The notes beneath the pieces are model-generated. The model did no database searches. It was not told the origin of the DNA and was given only the letters and a program-made list of their open reading frames with translations. A program made the translations under genes and the position numbers. Of a stretch of 64,000 nt of DNA, positions 10,599 through 20,291 are shown piece after piece. The stretch spans positions 4,588,001-4,652,000 of the forward strand of contig NZ_CP054932.1 of the NCBI RefSeq assembly GCF_013364275.1, read 5' to 3'. Source of the DNA: Actinomadura sp. NAK00032 (lineage in GTDB: Bacteria > Actinomycetota > Actinomycetes > Streptosporangiales > Streptosporangiaceae). Numbering within the stretch: position 1 is the first letter of the stretch; the number at the start of each line of letters is the position of its first letter.

Positions 10599-11464
10599 GC
10601 GATCTCCCGGATGACGCGGGGATTGGATGTCTGGTCAACGGATCGGTGTTCGCGGGCACGTCCGCGGGCGACCAAAGCCTTCACCGCGAGGACTCCGATG
10701 AGGCAGAACAGCGCGATGTAGGCCGCGACGGCCATGCTTCCGAAGCGCACCACCACCCAGGTCGCGATGAAGGGCGCTGGACCGCCGCCGATGATCCCGG
10801 CGAGATTGAACCCGAGGGATGAGCCGCTGTACCGCGTTTCGACCGGGAAGTTTTGGGCGATCAGCACTGGTTCCGGTGCGAACATGAGCGCGTAGGGGAT
10901 CAAGGAAATCAGAATGACGAGGCCGGCCGCGACGGTCGAGCCCGAGTCGATGACCGCGAAGTACAGGAAGCCGAAAACGCTCATCGCCAGAGCGCCCAGC
11001 GTGTACATCCGCGCATGGCCCATTCGGTCCGAGTAGTGGCCTGCAGCGATCATCGTGCCGGCCGAGATGAACGCGGCAGCGGAAACCAGTAGCAGGAGGG
11101 TGTTACGTCCGTAGGACAACTGGTCCGTGCCGTAAGACAGGATGAACGCGATGAAGATGTAGACCGGGATCATCTCGGCGGACTTCAGGAAGGCCGCCAA
11201 GCCAATCTCGACCGGGCTGCTGCGTAGCACCTCGGCCACGGGAGCCTTCTTGATCGAGCCCGATTCGGTGGCCGTCTTGAAATCCTTGGTTTCGGGGACC
11301 TGACGCCGGATCCAGATCCCCACTGAGATCAGCACCGCGCTGGCCAGGAAGGGCAGCCGCCATCCCCAGGTCATGAACGCCGTGGAGGGCATGCCCAGAC
11401 TGGCCGCCAAGAAGGCAAGGTTGGCTGCGCCGATGCCGATCGTGCCGGCGGCTTGGGGAAAGCT
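10595..11464 (-). pseudogene. MFS transporter (metabolite:H+ symporter type), N-terminus missing
   Basis: From GTIGIGAANLAFLAASLG onward this is the C-terminal two thirds of an MHS-subfamily MFS transporter. It has the cytoplasmic RRQVPETKDF motif after TM6 and six further hydrophobic segments. Family members are about 430-450 residues; only about 290 remain. Upstream of about 11464 the sequence is arginine-rich nonsense on both strands, so the first four or five helices are gone. The 3' end is intact and overlaps the racemase-like gene by 4 nt. It should not transport. Confidence 0.78.
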
Positions 11465-11657
11465 GCCTCGGCAGCGCCACGTCCGGATGACGTTGTGGAC
11501 GCGTGCGCTTTCCCCGTGACCCAACGCGCGTGCTCGCGCCGCCGCGCACCTCTCGGCCGACCCGAACTCCGCCCGCCGGTGGTGGCGCGGGCGTCGGGTT
11601 CTGCGTCGGTGGGCTGCCCTGGCCCCTGGCGCGACCGCTCGCACACGGGCAGCCCAG

Positions 11658-12197
11658 CTAGAGCCGTGAGGGGCAGATGCCGCTGTGGTCTGATGGGACG
11701 CTCACCCACCGGCCCCGCCCTTGCATCTCGATGAGGATGTCGAAGGGCTGGGGACACTGAAGCAGGTTCTGCTGATAGGCGCTGCGCAACACCCCGTGCG
11801 TGCTCATGGTCCGGATTCCTTGGCTGCGCGCATACTGCGCGGCGTTGGCGTCGTCGGTCAGGACGCGCGCCCCTTTGAGTTCTGGCACATGGGCGACTGC
11901 GAAGATGGTCTGGGCCTCGCCGAGATGCTCGGTCGCCTTGCGGCTTGTTCCGCCCAGGGCCCGCCGGATGGTGTCGATCCGGTCGATGTCGCGCAGGTCG
12001 TCGAAAATGTAGGGCTCCCCGAGAGCGGCCTGGAGTTGAGGCAGTGAGCCCATGGGGAGCTCGAGTTTGCGGGTCTCCCAGGCGATCGCTTCGGTCCAAC
12101 GCCCCTGACCGGCCAGTACCCCCATCAGCAGGGGGAGGCGGTGAACGACCCCGAAGTTGGCGATAGAGCATGTGTCGAGCAGGACGATCGGGGTCAC
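11658..12197 (-). CDS. PIN-like domain protein, probable toxin of a TA pair
   Basis: The GTG at 12197 lies in the GTGA overlap with the upstream gene and gives TPIVLLDTCSIANFG, a PIN-type opening with the first acidic residue. A middle acidic segment (EHLGEAQTIF) and a later RVLTDDANAAQYAR supply the other expected acidic positions, so a metal-dependent RNase fold is likely. The protein is about 179 residues, cytoplasmic, with no signal. The strict overlap with an XRE-ImmA/IrrE gene is the arrangement of known toxin-antitoxin and phage-sensor pairs. A longer start at 12236 would lie within the upstream gene and is less likely. The family name beyond PIN-like is uncertain. Confidence 0.72.
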   Translation of the reverse strand: MTPIVLLDTCSIANFGVVHRLPLLMGVLAGQGRWTEAIAWETRKLELPMGSLPQLQAALGEPYIFDDLRDIDRIDTIRRALGGTSRKATEHLGEAQTIFAVAHVPELKGARVLTDDANAAQYARSQGIRTMSTHGVLRSAYQQNLLQCPQPFDILIEMQGRGRWVSVPSDHSGICPSRL

Positions 12198-13348
12198 GGT
12201 GCGAACACTGGCTCTTTCTCGGTCAGGTCCGCGCACGGCAGGGACAGGATGGTGTCCAACGGCACGTTCAGGACGGCGGCCACCGGTTTTGCGCTGATCT
12301 TGCCTGCCATGAAAGCCTTCACCACGCGCGTGCTCAGGGACTCGGGGCGGCGGGAGCGGCTATGTTGGACGGTCATCTCGTCGTAGGCGTCCGCCCAGTC
12401 GCCGAGCCAGGCGGCTCGCGCCGCTGGCATCTTCAAAAACGGGTCGGCTCGCGCTCGTGCCAGCAGCCCCAGATTCACCAGCCGCCACGCCAAGGCGGAG
12501 GGAGAGACCAGGTAGGTCCCGACTGCCTTGGCGAACCCCTTCTCAGTGACGCCGTCGCGGAAGCGGTGGCGGACGCTGTCGGCGGGCATGAGGACCGCCG
12601 CCGCGAACGCATTTGCCCGTACCTCGGCCTGCCGGCGCGGTCCCGACCCGGTCTTCATGACATCGCGGTCGATCCGGGCTCCCTCGGTGTCGACCCCGTC
12701 CCGGCTGAGGATGTGACCGCACTCGTGCGCCAGGGTGAAGCGCTGCCGGCTCCAGGACTTATTGCTGTTGATCATCACCAGCCGGAAGCCGTCGTGGGCG
12801 AAGGCCAGCCCGTCGAGCGTGTCGTCGAAGGGCTCGAAGGCGACGTTGATGCCGAAGACGTGTTCGACGACCTTCGCCGGGTCTGCGCGGAGTTGGTGGA
12901 GGCTGCGACCGGCGCGGAGCACGGCGGAGAAGCCGCGCTCGGCCAGGCGCGGGCCCGCCTCGATGGCTGGGTCCGCATCGTTGGGCGGTGGAGGCAGGGG
13001 CGGCAGGTGGTGGGGGCCTTCACTCAGACGTCTCAGCGTCAAGTCGGCTTCGGCGTAGATCCAGGCGCGTTCGAGCGCCGCCTGGATCACGGGTTCGACG
13101 CCCTGCTCGCAGCGTGCGGCGACCATGGCCTTGGGCTCCGTGCCGCCCAAGAGCCAGTCGATGGTGGTGTTTCCCTGGTCCGCGATCGACGCCAACTCCA
13201 GGGAAGTGAAGCGTCGTGTGCCGGCCAGTGACTTGGACAATTTGCTCGGTTCCAGGCCGATCCGCTTGGCGAACTGTGCTGCAGACACCCCGGAAGAGCT
13301 GAGCACCTGACGTACTCGTTCGCGGACGATCTCTTCTGCGGTCCCCAT
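12194..13348 (-). CDS. XRE regulator fused to ImmA/IrrE metallopeptidase
   Basis: A 384-residue protein. Residues about 10-65 form a helix-turn-helix (GVSAAQFAKRIGLEPSKLSK). The middle holds the zinc-peptidase motif TLAHECGHIL (HExxH) with a downstream EVRANAFAAAVLMPAD segment that supplies the third ligand region. This is the COG2856 architecture, in which the peptidase domain controls the DNA-binding domain by cleavage or partner release. It is the first gene of a two-gene unit, and its stop overlaps the PIN gene start. It probably autoregulates and neutralises the PIN protein. Nothing in the active site is missing. Confidence 0.85.
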   Translation of the reverse strand: MGTAEEIVRERVRQVLSSSGVSAAQFAKRIGLEPSKLSKSLAGTRRFTSLELASIADQGNTTIDWLLGGTEPKAMVAARCEQGVEPVIQAALERAWIYAEADLTLRRLSEGPHHLPPLPPPPNDADPAIEAGPRLAERGFSAVLRAGRSLHQLRADPAKVVEHVFGINVAFEPFDDTLDGLAFAHDGFRLVMINSNKSWSRQRFTLAHECGHILSRDGVDTEGARIDRDVMKTGSGPRRQAEVRANAFAAAVLMPADSVRHRFRDGVTEKGFAKAVGTYLVSPSALAWRLVNLGLLARARADPFLKMPAARAAWLGDWADAYDEMTVQHSRSRRPESLSTRVVKAFMAGKISAKPVAAVLNVPLDTILSLPCADLTEKEPVFAP

Positions 13349-14049
13349 GCGAAAAGACTAGGCGAGCGTTGCGAAAATCGCAACACTGTCGGTGGTCGCC
13401 CCTGCGGTGCGGGCTTCCAGTTCACCCGCGGCGCGAAGGGCACGGCGCCCGTGCCCGCGCCATGTGCCACAGCGCGTGCCACCGGGCCGTCGCTGCAAGA
13501 TCGCTGTCTGTCGGAGTGCCTGATCAGAGGCCGGTCGGTTCGGTCCGCACCGCAGCGGGGCTGTGCCTCCACGGTACGCCCCGCGGCTCTCACCGCCAGC
13601 AGGCCGGCGACCGCTCTGCGGCGATCGAGCTGGCGTCGACGGCGAGTATGGGTACGTCGGCCCGCCCTGGGTGCCAGGTCGGTCCAGGGCGCGGGGCGGA
13701 TCACGGCTTCGGGTCACTGGGCTGAGGGCAGCGCCGGCCGTGGTGGGCCCGGGTCGAGTCATCCCACATGCGGTGCCGGCGAGCCGGGCCGGCCAGGGCT
13801 GCGGCATCGTGGCGAGAAGGTGTGCCTCAGGAGCCGCCCGAGGGGCCGCACGCTGTCGCCTTGAGCACGCCGATCAGCTTCTCCGCTGCCCCCTCAAGGC
13901 CCCGGGGCGGCCCCGCCCGCACGAGCGCAACAGGGGGTACATCATGGAGGAACCGCGAGGGGACCACAGCGAAGTCGACGATCGCGAGTTAGTGCGAAGG
14001 CCGGCTCGGGCGTCGGTTCGCAGGACAGCCCCGCCGGCTCCGGCAGCGA
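13349..14049. other. No gene recognised
   Basis: About 700 bases between the XRE-ImmA/IrrE gene and the purU remnant. Open frames exist on both strands but are arginine- and proline-rich, as expected of frames read across GC-rich DNA. The promoter of the XRE gene should lie at 13350-13450. The 3' end of the purU reading runs into this stretch with unrelated residues, marking a deletion or insertion boundary near 14050. Confidence 0.45.
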
Positions 14050-14054
14050 TGATG

Positions 14055-14790
14055 GGGCCTTCGTCGAGTTCGGCCGTGACGTAGTGGGCGGTCGCTCCCA
14101 CCGCCTTGACCCCGTGCTCGTACGCCTGGTGATACGGCTTGGCGCCTTTGAAGCTCGGGAGGAAGGAGTGGTGGATGTTGATCGCCCGGCCGGCGAGCCG
14201 GGCGCACAGGTCGGCGGACAGGATCTGCATGTAGCGGGCCAGGACCACCAGTTCGGCGTCGCAGGCGTCCGCGATCTCCACGAGCCGCCCCTCGGCGGAC
14301 TGCCGGGTGGCAGCGGTGACCGGGATGTGGAAGAACGGAATGCCATACCAGCCGGTGAGTGCCTCGTGATTGGGGTGGTTGGAGACCACGGCGACCACGT
14401 CGGCCGGCAGGTCGCCGCTGCGGGCTCGGAAGAGCAGGTCATTGAGGCAGCGGCCATCGCGGGACACCATGATCAGCACGCGGCGGCGGGTGTCGGCCCG
14501 GTCCAGGTGCCACCGCATGGCGGACGGTGATGCCACGGTGGCGAAGTCCTGGCGCAGAGCCTGCGCGGTGTTTGCGGCGCCGGTGGAAGCGAAGCGCACC
14601 CGCATGAAGAAGTGACCGGCACGGCGGTCGCTAAACTGCTGGTTGTCGGTGATGTCGCAGTCGCGCCCGAGGTGGAAACACGAGACGGTGTGAACGATGC
14701 CGGGAGCCTCGGGGCAGTCGAGGGTGAGTACGTACTCGACCGGGGCATGGCGGCTGACCGGTGAACGGTCGGTGGAAACGGCGGAAGAGG
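14055..14790 (-). pseudogene. purU: Formyltetrahydrofolate deformylase, damaged at both ends
   Basis: The reading VEYVLTLDCPEAPGIVHTVS followed by CDITDNQQFSDRRAGHFFMR is the ACT domain of PurU. SRDGRCLNDLLFRARSG, VVSNHPNHEALTGWYGIPF and AINIHHSFLPSFKGAKPYHQ are the formyl-hydrolase domain, including the catalytic His and the HHSFLP signature. No start codon lies in this frame; the nearest ATG (MTDFPLF) is in a different frame, so an indel separates them. At the 3' end similarity stops after TAHYVTAELDEGPII, leaving off the conserved last 30-40 residues. PurU releases formate from 10-formyl-THF for purine synthesis; this copy looks dead. Confidence 0.8.
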
Positions 14791-14809
14791 GGGAAATCAG
14801 TCATGGGCC

Positions 14810-15425
14810 TCAGCACTCGATCACGTTGACGGCGAGGCCGCCGCGTGCGGTCTCCTTGTACTTGACCTTCATGTCCCGGCCGGTGTTGCACATGGTCTTG
14901 ATCGCCTTGTCGAGGCTGACCTTGTGGCTGCCGTCGCCGGCCAGGGCGAGTCGCGCCGCATTGATCGCCTTGACGCTGGCGACGGCGTTGCGCTCGATGC
15001 AGGGGATCTGGACCAGGCCGCCGACCGGGTCGCAAGTGAGGCCCAGGTTGTGCTCGATGCCGACCTCGGCGGCGTTCTCGGCTTGCGCGGGGGTTCCGCC
15101 GAGGACCTCACAGAGCGCACCGGCCGCCATGGAGCAGGCCGAACCGACCTCGCCCTGACAGCCGGCCTCGGCCCCGGAGATGGAGGCGTTCTCCTTGAAC
15201 AGGATGCCGATCGCGCCGGCGGTCAGCAGGAAGCGCGTGATGGCGTCGTCATTGGCTCCGGGCACGAACCGGGCGTAGTAGTGCAGTACGGCGGGCACGA
15301 TGCCCGCCGCCCCGTTGGTCGGAGCGGTCACGATACGGCCGCCGGAGGCGTTCTCCTCGTTGACGGCCAAGGCGAACAGGTTCACCCAGTCCATGACCTG
15401 TAGCGGGTCCTGGCCGTCGATGTCC
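14810..15425 (-). pseudogene. sdaA: L-serine ammonia-lyase, C-terminal half only
   Basis: The C-terminal catalytic and iron-sulfur portion of bacterial L-serine dehydratase is clear: RIVTAPTNGAAGIVPAVLHY, SGAEAGCQGEVGSACSM, GIEHNLGLTCDPVGGLVQIP and a normal end GLAVNVIEC. The three cluster cysteines are present. The enzyme is normally about 455 residues; only about 205 are here, and the sequence is unrelated above 15425. It lies next to the purU remnant in the same direction, a pairing also met in one-carbon/serine gene clusters, so one deletion-rich ancestral block is likely. Confidence 0.82.
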
Positions 15426-15480
15426 GCGCTTTCGCGCGAGTGGGGCGCGCCCGGGTTGTCTCCGGGCGCGCCCCGTGCCG

Positions 15481-15840
15481 TCAGGTTCGGCGGCCTGCAC
15501 ACTTCATCGTGCATTTGATCTCTACTTTGGCGGGGTCGCAGTCCGTGAAGTACTGGTTGCCGGGGTCGACCCAGTAGGGGGCGTATCGAGCATGCGGAAG
15601 GCGGGTGCGAACCGCAAACCGAACCCGCTCATGGCACCGCTGTTGATCCTGGTGGACATCGACGACCGGCCGCAGATGGTCGGCCATTTCGGCGGGTCGT
15701 AGCGGGTGTCGTCTATGAACCGCTCGGCCCCGCTCTTGAACGCCGCCACTGTCTGGGTGCACACCGAGCCGCCCAGGTTCGGGTCGCCCGGGTTGAGGCC
15801 GCCTTCGGCGGCCAGGAATCGCGCGAGTCTCCACACGAGT
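15481..15840 (-). pseudogene. Cysteine-containing protein fragment, family unknown
   Basis: One frame reads LNPGDPNLGGSVCTQTVAAF, FIDDTRYDPPKWPTICGRS and INSGAMSGFGLRFAP. The likely continuation YAPYWVDPGNQYFTDCDPAK and KCTMKCAGRRT is in the next frame, ending at 15481. The spaced cysteines, aromatic residues and tail look like a secreted protein, but no start or signal peptide is attached. An indel near 15590 and a missing 5' end make it a remnant. I do not recognise the family. Confidence 0.35.
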
Positions 15841-16118
15841 CACGGCTCACCGGAACCTCTACGGGCGCGGCGGGTTCAGAAACAAGGGCCGTGGAGCGTC
15901 CGCTCTCGGCCAACCACGAACCGCCTATAGTTCGTGGTCGCCGTCAGCGACCGGGTAAAGCGGCTGGGCCGGTCCGATCTGAGATCCCGTACTTCCGAAC
16001 CGGGCGGAGCACTGCCGTGTCGAAACGGACCTCGTCGCCGGTCCTCCCTCGATAAACCAGCGACCCGCACTATGTGGCCGATTGCGGACGGGTGACGCAG
16101 GTCGGTCAGCTTTCTCCC

Positions 16119-16124
16119 TATAAC
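16119..16124 (+). promoter_or_regulatory. Candidate -10 box of a leaderless gene
   Basis: TATAAC lies 8 nt before the ATG at 16132, and there is no Shine-Dalgarno sequence between them. This spacing would start the transcript at or next to the ATG, as in leaderless actinobacterial mRNAs. No convincing -35 box is seen at 17-19 nt. Confidence 0.45.
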
Positions 16125-16131
16125 TGGGCTT

Positions 16132-16842
16132 ATGACCTCGAAAGAACGCTATGCGGCCGAGTCGCTGGTTCGGGAGGCGGAACGCGAGTTCAACAAGGCG
16201 CGCCGCGATGTGCGGTCGGCGGCTCGCACGTACGAAAGGTGCCGCGACAAGGCGCCCCGCAGCAGCTGGTCAATCCAGGCTCGCGGGAAGTGGAACCTCG
16301 GTGTGATCGACTGGATCGCCAAGGCCGTCACATTGGAAGAAGCGCTGGAAAAAGCGCTGCTCCTTGACCGTGACGCCGGCCTCATACCCGCAGCGTCCAC
16401 CAAGAGCGAGGGCGACCTGTCGTCCGCTGGTTCCCTGGAGGAAGATTTCGACGGGGACATGCCGCAGCCCCTCGGCGTCGTCATCGATGAACTCGACCAG
16501 CCGCTGAGGAAGAGGATCAACAGGTCCGAAGACGGCTTCAAAGCGGCCAGCGAGAAGTTACGGGAGGCGAGGACTCTCGCCGACCGCGCCTATGCCGCGT
16601 ACCGGCAGAGCCGGGCCGTCGCGCCAGAGGAGCAGGTGAGGCGATTACGAGAAGAGTGGAGGTCGGCGTTGGTCCGGTGGTCGGAGGCGTTGCGCGCCAG
16701 AGAGATCGCCAGAGAGGAGAGCCTTGCCGCCCTGCGTCGGACCAGACCGCCCCAGTCCATCCGCCCCGACCAAGCAGGCCAAGACCCCGGCTTCACGGGC
16801 AATACGAAGGAGTACGACCCTGACGAAGATCTCCTGTTCTGA
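16132..16842 (+). CDS. Hypothetical helical protein
   Basis: A 236-residue protein, highly charged and predicted mostly helical, with coiled-coil-like stretches at about residues 5-45 and 120-200. There are no membrane segments, signal peptide or catalytic motif. The tail EYDPDEDLLF is strongly acidic. Codon use is consistent with the strand, so I accept it as real, but I do not recognise the family. It stands alone: upstream is a remnant, downstream is 700 bases without a gene. Expression may be leaderless from the TATAAC box. Confidence 0.6.
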   Translation: MTSKERYAAESLVREAEREFNKARRDVRSAARTYERCRDKAPRSSWSIQARGKWNLGVIDWIAKAVTLEEALEKALLLDRDAGLIPAASTKSEGDLSSAGSLEEDFDGDMPQPLGVVIDELDQPLRKRINRSEDGFKAASEKLREARTLADRAYAAYRQSRAVAPEEQVRRLREEWRSALVRWSEALRAREIAREESLAALRRTRPPQSIRPDQAGQDPGFTGNTKEYDPDEDLLF

Positions 16843-17591
16843 CCGGCGAACCTGATACCTCAAGCCCGCCGGACCGGCCGTCACACCATCCTGGTCCCGC
16901 ACCTGCCGCACGCACCGGTCCCTGACCACAAGCGTGCCCCTGACCAGCGCCCGGACCGGGCCGTGGTGTGTGATGCGGGTCAGCGAACCATGCCTTCGGC
17001 AAACTCGAAGACCGCCCTGTCCTCCTCTTCGGCCGCGTCGTCGCCAAGACGATCCGCGACGGGATGGTCTGCGCCAACCTCTGATTAGCTGGGGAGAACG
17101 ACTTCGGTGCTGAGCGCGGGAGCAGCGACTCATCTACCCATCTATTCCGGGCGTGCCTTGGGGAGTGGGCGTGACCGTTTTCCCCACACGAGCTGGTCGT
17201 AGGCGTCCTCTGTGCAACGACCGCTCGCTCGGCTGCGCATGGGAGCGGCGCATCAGCAATCGAGCTGCTTGAAGTGGCGGAACCTGGGACGATCACTCTG
17301 TGTTAGTCCGGCCTCTTCCCGGTGTCTCGCCGGATGACCTGCTGGACACGATCGAGCGCGGGCGGGCTCGCGTCCGCGAACCTGTCCACCGCCGATTACC
17401 CGCGGGGGCCGGGTCGGTGGCAGGAGCAGTTGGACACCCACCGGACACATCAGGCCGCCCGCAGCCTGGGCCGCCAGCGCCCACGACGCCGACACATCAC
17501 CACAAACCGGGCCCGAGGGCCGGGACGCTCTGCTGCGCGTCTTCCCCTTCGCTCCCTGCGGTCACAGGAGACTGGCCTCCGTAACGACGAA
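16843..17591. other. No intact gene
   Basis: Fragments such as FGKLEDRPVLLFGRVVAKT (plus, near 16995-17080) and GGLASANLSTADYPRGPGRW (plus, near 17365) look protein-like over 20-30 residues but have no starts and lie in different frames. I regard this as decayed sequence and cannot name the parents. Confidence 0.4.
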
Positions 17592-17619
17592 GACCCCGGA
17601 GCTTGCCTGTTCCGGGGTC
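17592..17619. terminator. Hairpin, 9-bp perfect stem
   Basis: GACCCCGGA and TCCGGGGTC pair around a 10-nt loop, and the stem is extended by the flanking CGAA/TTTCG. It lies beyond the end of the nuclease-partner operon and can act in either direction. A short T run follows on the plus strand. Confidence 0.55.
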
Positions 17620-17711
17620 GTTTCGTCACTGTGGGGCTACGACTTTCGTCCGTACCCCCACCGGTCACGGGCGCCCGACGCTCGTTGGATCGCGGCGCGC
17701 GCAGCACGGAG

Positions 17712-17750
17712 GCAGGGGACGCTCCACCAGATCGATGGAGCGTCCCCTGC
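17712..17750. terminator. Hairpin, 15-bp perfect stem, end of the 18-kb nuclease operon
   Basis: A perfect 15-bp stem starting GCAGGGGACG with a 9-nt loop lies 20 nt past the stop of the minus-strand gene at 17770. The strength and position fit an intrinsic, U-run-poor actinobacterial terminator for that operon. Confidence 0.75.
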
Positions 17751-17769
17751 TTGTGTCCTTGTGTCGGGT

Positions 17770-18273
17770 TCAGGTGTGGGATCGGTTGTCGGTGCCGACG
17801 TTGTCGGTGAGTTTGAGTGTGGTCTCGGCGGTGGGTGGGGCCGGCCAGATCTGGATCTTGTGGTGTTCGACGATTGTGTCGCCTTCGTCGGCGTCGATGT
17901 ATTCGGCGTCGTGGCCGGCGTCGCGGCCGCGGGCGTGGACCCGGAAGCGGTAGGTGCCGGGGGCCGGCAGGCGGAGTTCGGTGACGGAGATGCCGACCGG
18001 GGCCGACAGTTCGACGGTGGTGCCGGTGATGTCGGCGCTGACCTCGACGGCGTCGTCCCAGTCGTCGAGGTCTGGTGGTGGTGCGTGGTCGGTGACCTCG
18101 ATCTCGACACCGATGTCGCCGGAGTCGGTGCCGGTCATGACGACCATGCGTCCGGGCGAGACCCAGACCAGGCCGTTGCCGCCGGTGAACGGTATGGCGC
18201 CGGGGTCCCATGCGGCCCACTCCAGCCAGTACTGGTGGTAGCCGACGCTGACCCGCAGGTTCGAAGCCGTCAT
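17770..18273 (-). CDS. Nin/ComJ-like putative nuclease inhibitor (module 1)
   Basis: A 167-residue protein with no signal peptide. It opens VGYHQYWLEWA, carries DLDDWDDAVEVSADI in the middle and ends GTYRFRVHARGRDAGHD followed by IQIWPAPP. The same three landmarks recur in the partner genes at 24395, 41916 and 47097. The layout parallels Bacillus ComJ/Nin (a YHQF-like start and a beta-rich end with a G.Y motif), the inhibitor of the nuclease NucA; that is recalled family knowledge, not a search. The ATG is only 4 nt past the stop of the NucA/NucB gene, so the two are translated together. I infer a cytoplasmic immunity protein. Confidence 0.75.
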   Translation of the reverse strand: MTASNLRVSVGYHQYWLEWAAWDPGAIPFTGGNGLVWVSPGRMVVMTGTDSGDIGVEIEVTDHAPPPDLDDWDDAVEVSADITGTTVELSAPVGISVTELRLPAPGTYRFRVHARGRDAGHDAEYIDADEGDTIVEHHKIQIWPAPPTAETTLKLTDNVGTDNRSHT

Positions 18274-18277
18274 CGGG

Positions 18278-19297
18278 TCAGACTGACACGTAGAACGCGT
18301 CGCCGTTCAGGACGCGCTGGGTGTTGTGCGAAGAGGTGATGTAGCCGGCCTGCTTGTTCTGCTCGCTGCTGGGAACCCAGGCGGTTCCGCGGTCCTTCTT
18401 GCCGAGTTTGGTGCCGCCCTCACGAGTACTGGCGAAGGGATACTCGTCGCAACTGACGCCGGGCCGCGGCGGCGGGCCGACGACCTTGCGGCCGCAAACC
18501 GCGCGCCGGTTCTTGTCCTGCTGCTTTTTGTCGGTGAGGCGGTGCAGCGGGTGGCCGGACCCGGGGCGGCCGTAATGGCCGGGGCCGCGGGTCTGGATAC
18601 GGCGGATATTGGCGGCGATGTGCGGGAGCTTCCTCATCGCGGTCATGGTGGGCGCGAAGCGCGGGATGACGCACCCGGGCCGCTGGGTCTTGATGGTGTC
18701 GTCGCAGCGGTACCCGATCGACTTCCAGGAGACGGCACCGGGGGTGTAGCCGGGCTTGGTGAAGGTGAGGGCGTACCGGCTGGCGGTGGAGTGAACCTTG
18801 CCGGGGCGGACGCCATCGGTGTAGGTGATCCTGCCCTTGATCGTGGCGCCCTTGCGCAGCACCTGACCCTTGGGCACGCCGCTCCTTGTCTTGCAGCCGC
18901 CGCCGCAGGAGACGGCCAGGGTTTCGCGGACACCGCCGGCCCGGCCGTGTACGCCGGTGGTCGTGAGCGCGAAGCTCTCCCGGAACGAGCGGGACTTGGT
19001 GCTGAACACGATGGCCTGGGTGATCTGGCCGGTCAGAAATCCGACGGGCCGGCGGTTGCGCAGCACGTTCACCCGGAAGGTGATGCTCTGGCAGACCTGC
19101 GTGCGGTTGTAGCGGTTGCAGGCCGCCGCCGCGTTCACCCCGCCGGCGGCGGCCGCCCGCGGGCGGGCAGGGGAGAGGACGACCTGGAGTTGCTCGCCGG
19201 GGTCAGGTGCGGCGTTGGCCATGGCCCCGGTGCCGGGGACCGCTACGATCGCGGCCGCGCCGGCCGCAAGAATTGTCCCGATTCGCTGGCGTTTCAA
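18278..19297 (-). CDS. Secreted NucA/NucB-domain nuclease (module 1)
   Basis: A 339-residue protein. The TTG at 19297 is preceded by GGAGG at normal spacing. Residues 1-30 are a Sec signal peptide ending near AMANA-AP. A beta-rich middle with paired cysteines follows. The last 110 residues are a NucA/NucB nuclease domain: GHPLHRLTDKK, then SCDEYPFASTREGG with the catalytic Asp-Glu pair, then WVPSSEQNKQAG and the end GDAFYVSV. This family cuts DNA outside the cell or at the membrane. It heads a two-gene operon with the putative inhibitor. The same domain order recurs in the proteins at 22902 and 47663. Confidence 0.85.
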   Translation of the reverse strand: MKRQRIGTILAAGAAAIVAVPGTGAMANAAPDPGEQLQVVLSPARPRAAAAGGVNAAAACNRYNRTQVCQSITFRVNVLRNRRPVGFLTGQITQAIVFSTKSRSFRESFALTTTGVHGRAGGVRETLAVSCGGGCKTRSGVPKGQVLRKGATIKGRITYTDGVRPGKVHSTASRYALTFTKPGYTPGAVSWKSIGYRCDDTIKTQRPGCVIPRFAPTMTAMRKLPHIAANIRRIQTRGPGHYGRPGSGHPLHRLTDKKQQDKNRRAVCGRKVVGPPPRPGVSCDEYPFASTREGGTKLGKKDRGTAWVPSSEQNKQAGYITSSHNTQRVLNGDAFYVSV

Positions 19298-20291
19298 AGT
19301 AACCTCCGTGACCTGGAGAACAAGGCAAGGTGAAATTTAATCGGTGCTGCCGCTTCGGGCCATCGTGGAAATCCCGTACCCGTTCCACGCTTTTTCGGGT
19401 TCGCGTTGATGGCATCCCTGTCGGCGATTGAATGGGCGGATCCGCTTTGCCGGAGAATGGACGACAAGGTGCAATATTATTGCTTTCATGGACCATTTCA
19501 TGCCACATGGTGCCGATTGTGAATTCATTGTGGTCTGCGATGGTGATGGCGTGGCCACGGGGGAGTGGCAGTCGGTTTCTGCGCGGGCTGGGCACGGAAC
19601 GCGGATAAGCGGTGCTGGCTCGCCCGGCGGCGTGGACGCGAAGATGGCACCGGGCCGAAGGTCTGGTGTACTGCCGAGTTTGCGGCACGTTCTACCGCTG
19701 TTCAGAGTGCCGATTGGGCTGTTGAGGGCGAGGCGCGGCACTGAGCGGCGCGTAGGTGATCGCTCACCGGGGGGGGCGGTGGAATCGTGTATTGAGCCCC
19801 CGAACGTGCGGACGGCGCCCGGGCCGGCCAGCCCCCGGAAGGACTGCTGAGGTCGCTGAGGCGCGATGCAGATGCCTAAAGGCCGCTACCCCGTCCACAG
19901 GATGTCGATGATGCGCAACGTCTCAGCATCGTCGCCGACCAGCAGCGTGAGCCAGCCGAGGCCCACGCAGGCGACCACGCCGCCACCCAAGCCCGGCGGG
20001 CGATCGACGCCGCCTTCGACGCCCTCGCCGCCACGCCCGGCTCATGCAGGCCACCGAACTGGTGCTGCTGGATGGACGAGGCCCAGGCGCACGCCCGGGT
20101 CCGCACCACCTGCCCAACGGTCTGCGTCACCAAGACTCGTGGTACCTCCGGGAAGGCGCCCAGCGCAACGTACCGCTGGCCTCACCTACCTGCACCAGGA
20201 CCGGCGGAGCTCGACCAGGCCCTCACGTATGGCGGCCGCGGGCTGGACGCGTTGGCGGGCGAGGTCGACTCGACCCGATGCATCGGCCTTG
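19298..20291. other. Promoter region of the 18-kb operon, then no gene recognised
   Basis: The first 200 bases are comparatively AT-rich and must hold the minus-strand promoter. From about 19430 to 20290 open frames exist on both strands, but none has a supported start or family motif. Some 20-40 residue pieces (for example RRAIDAAFDALAATPG near 20000) look like gene debris. Confidence 0.4.

Noticed and set aside
19428..19850. 140-codon plus-strand frame after the module 1 promoter
   Set aside because: No ribosome site, no motif, and composition shifts along the frame; likely chance.
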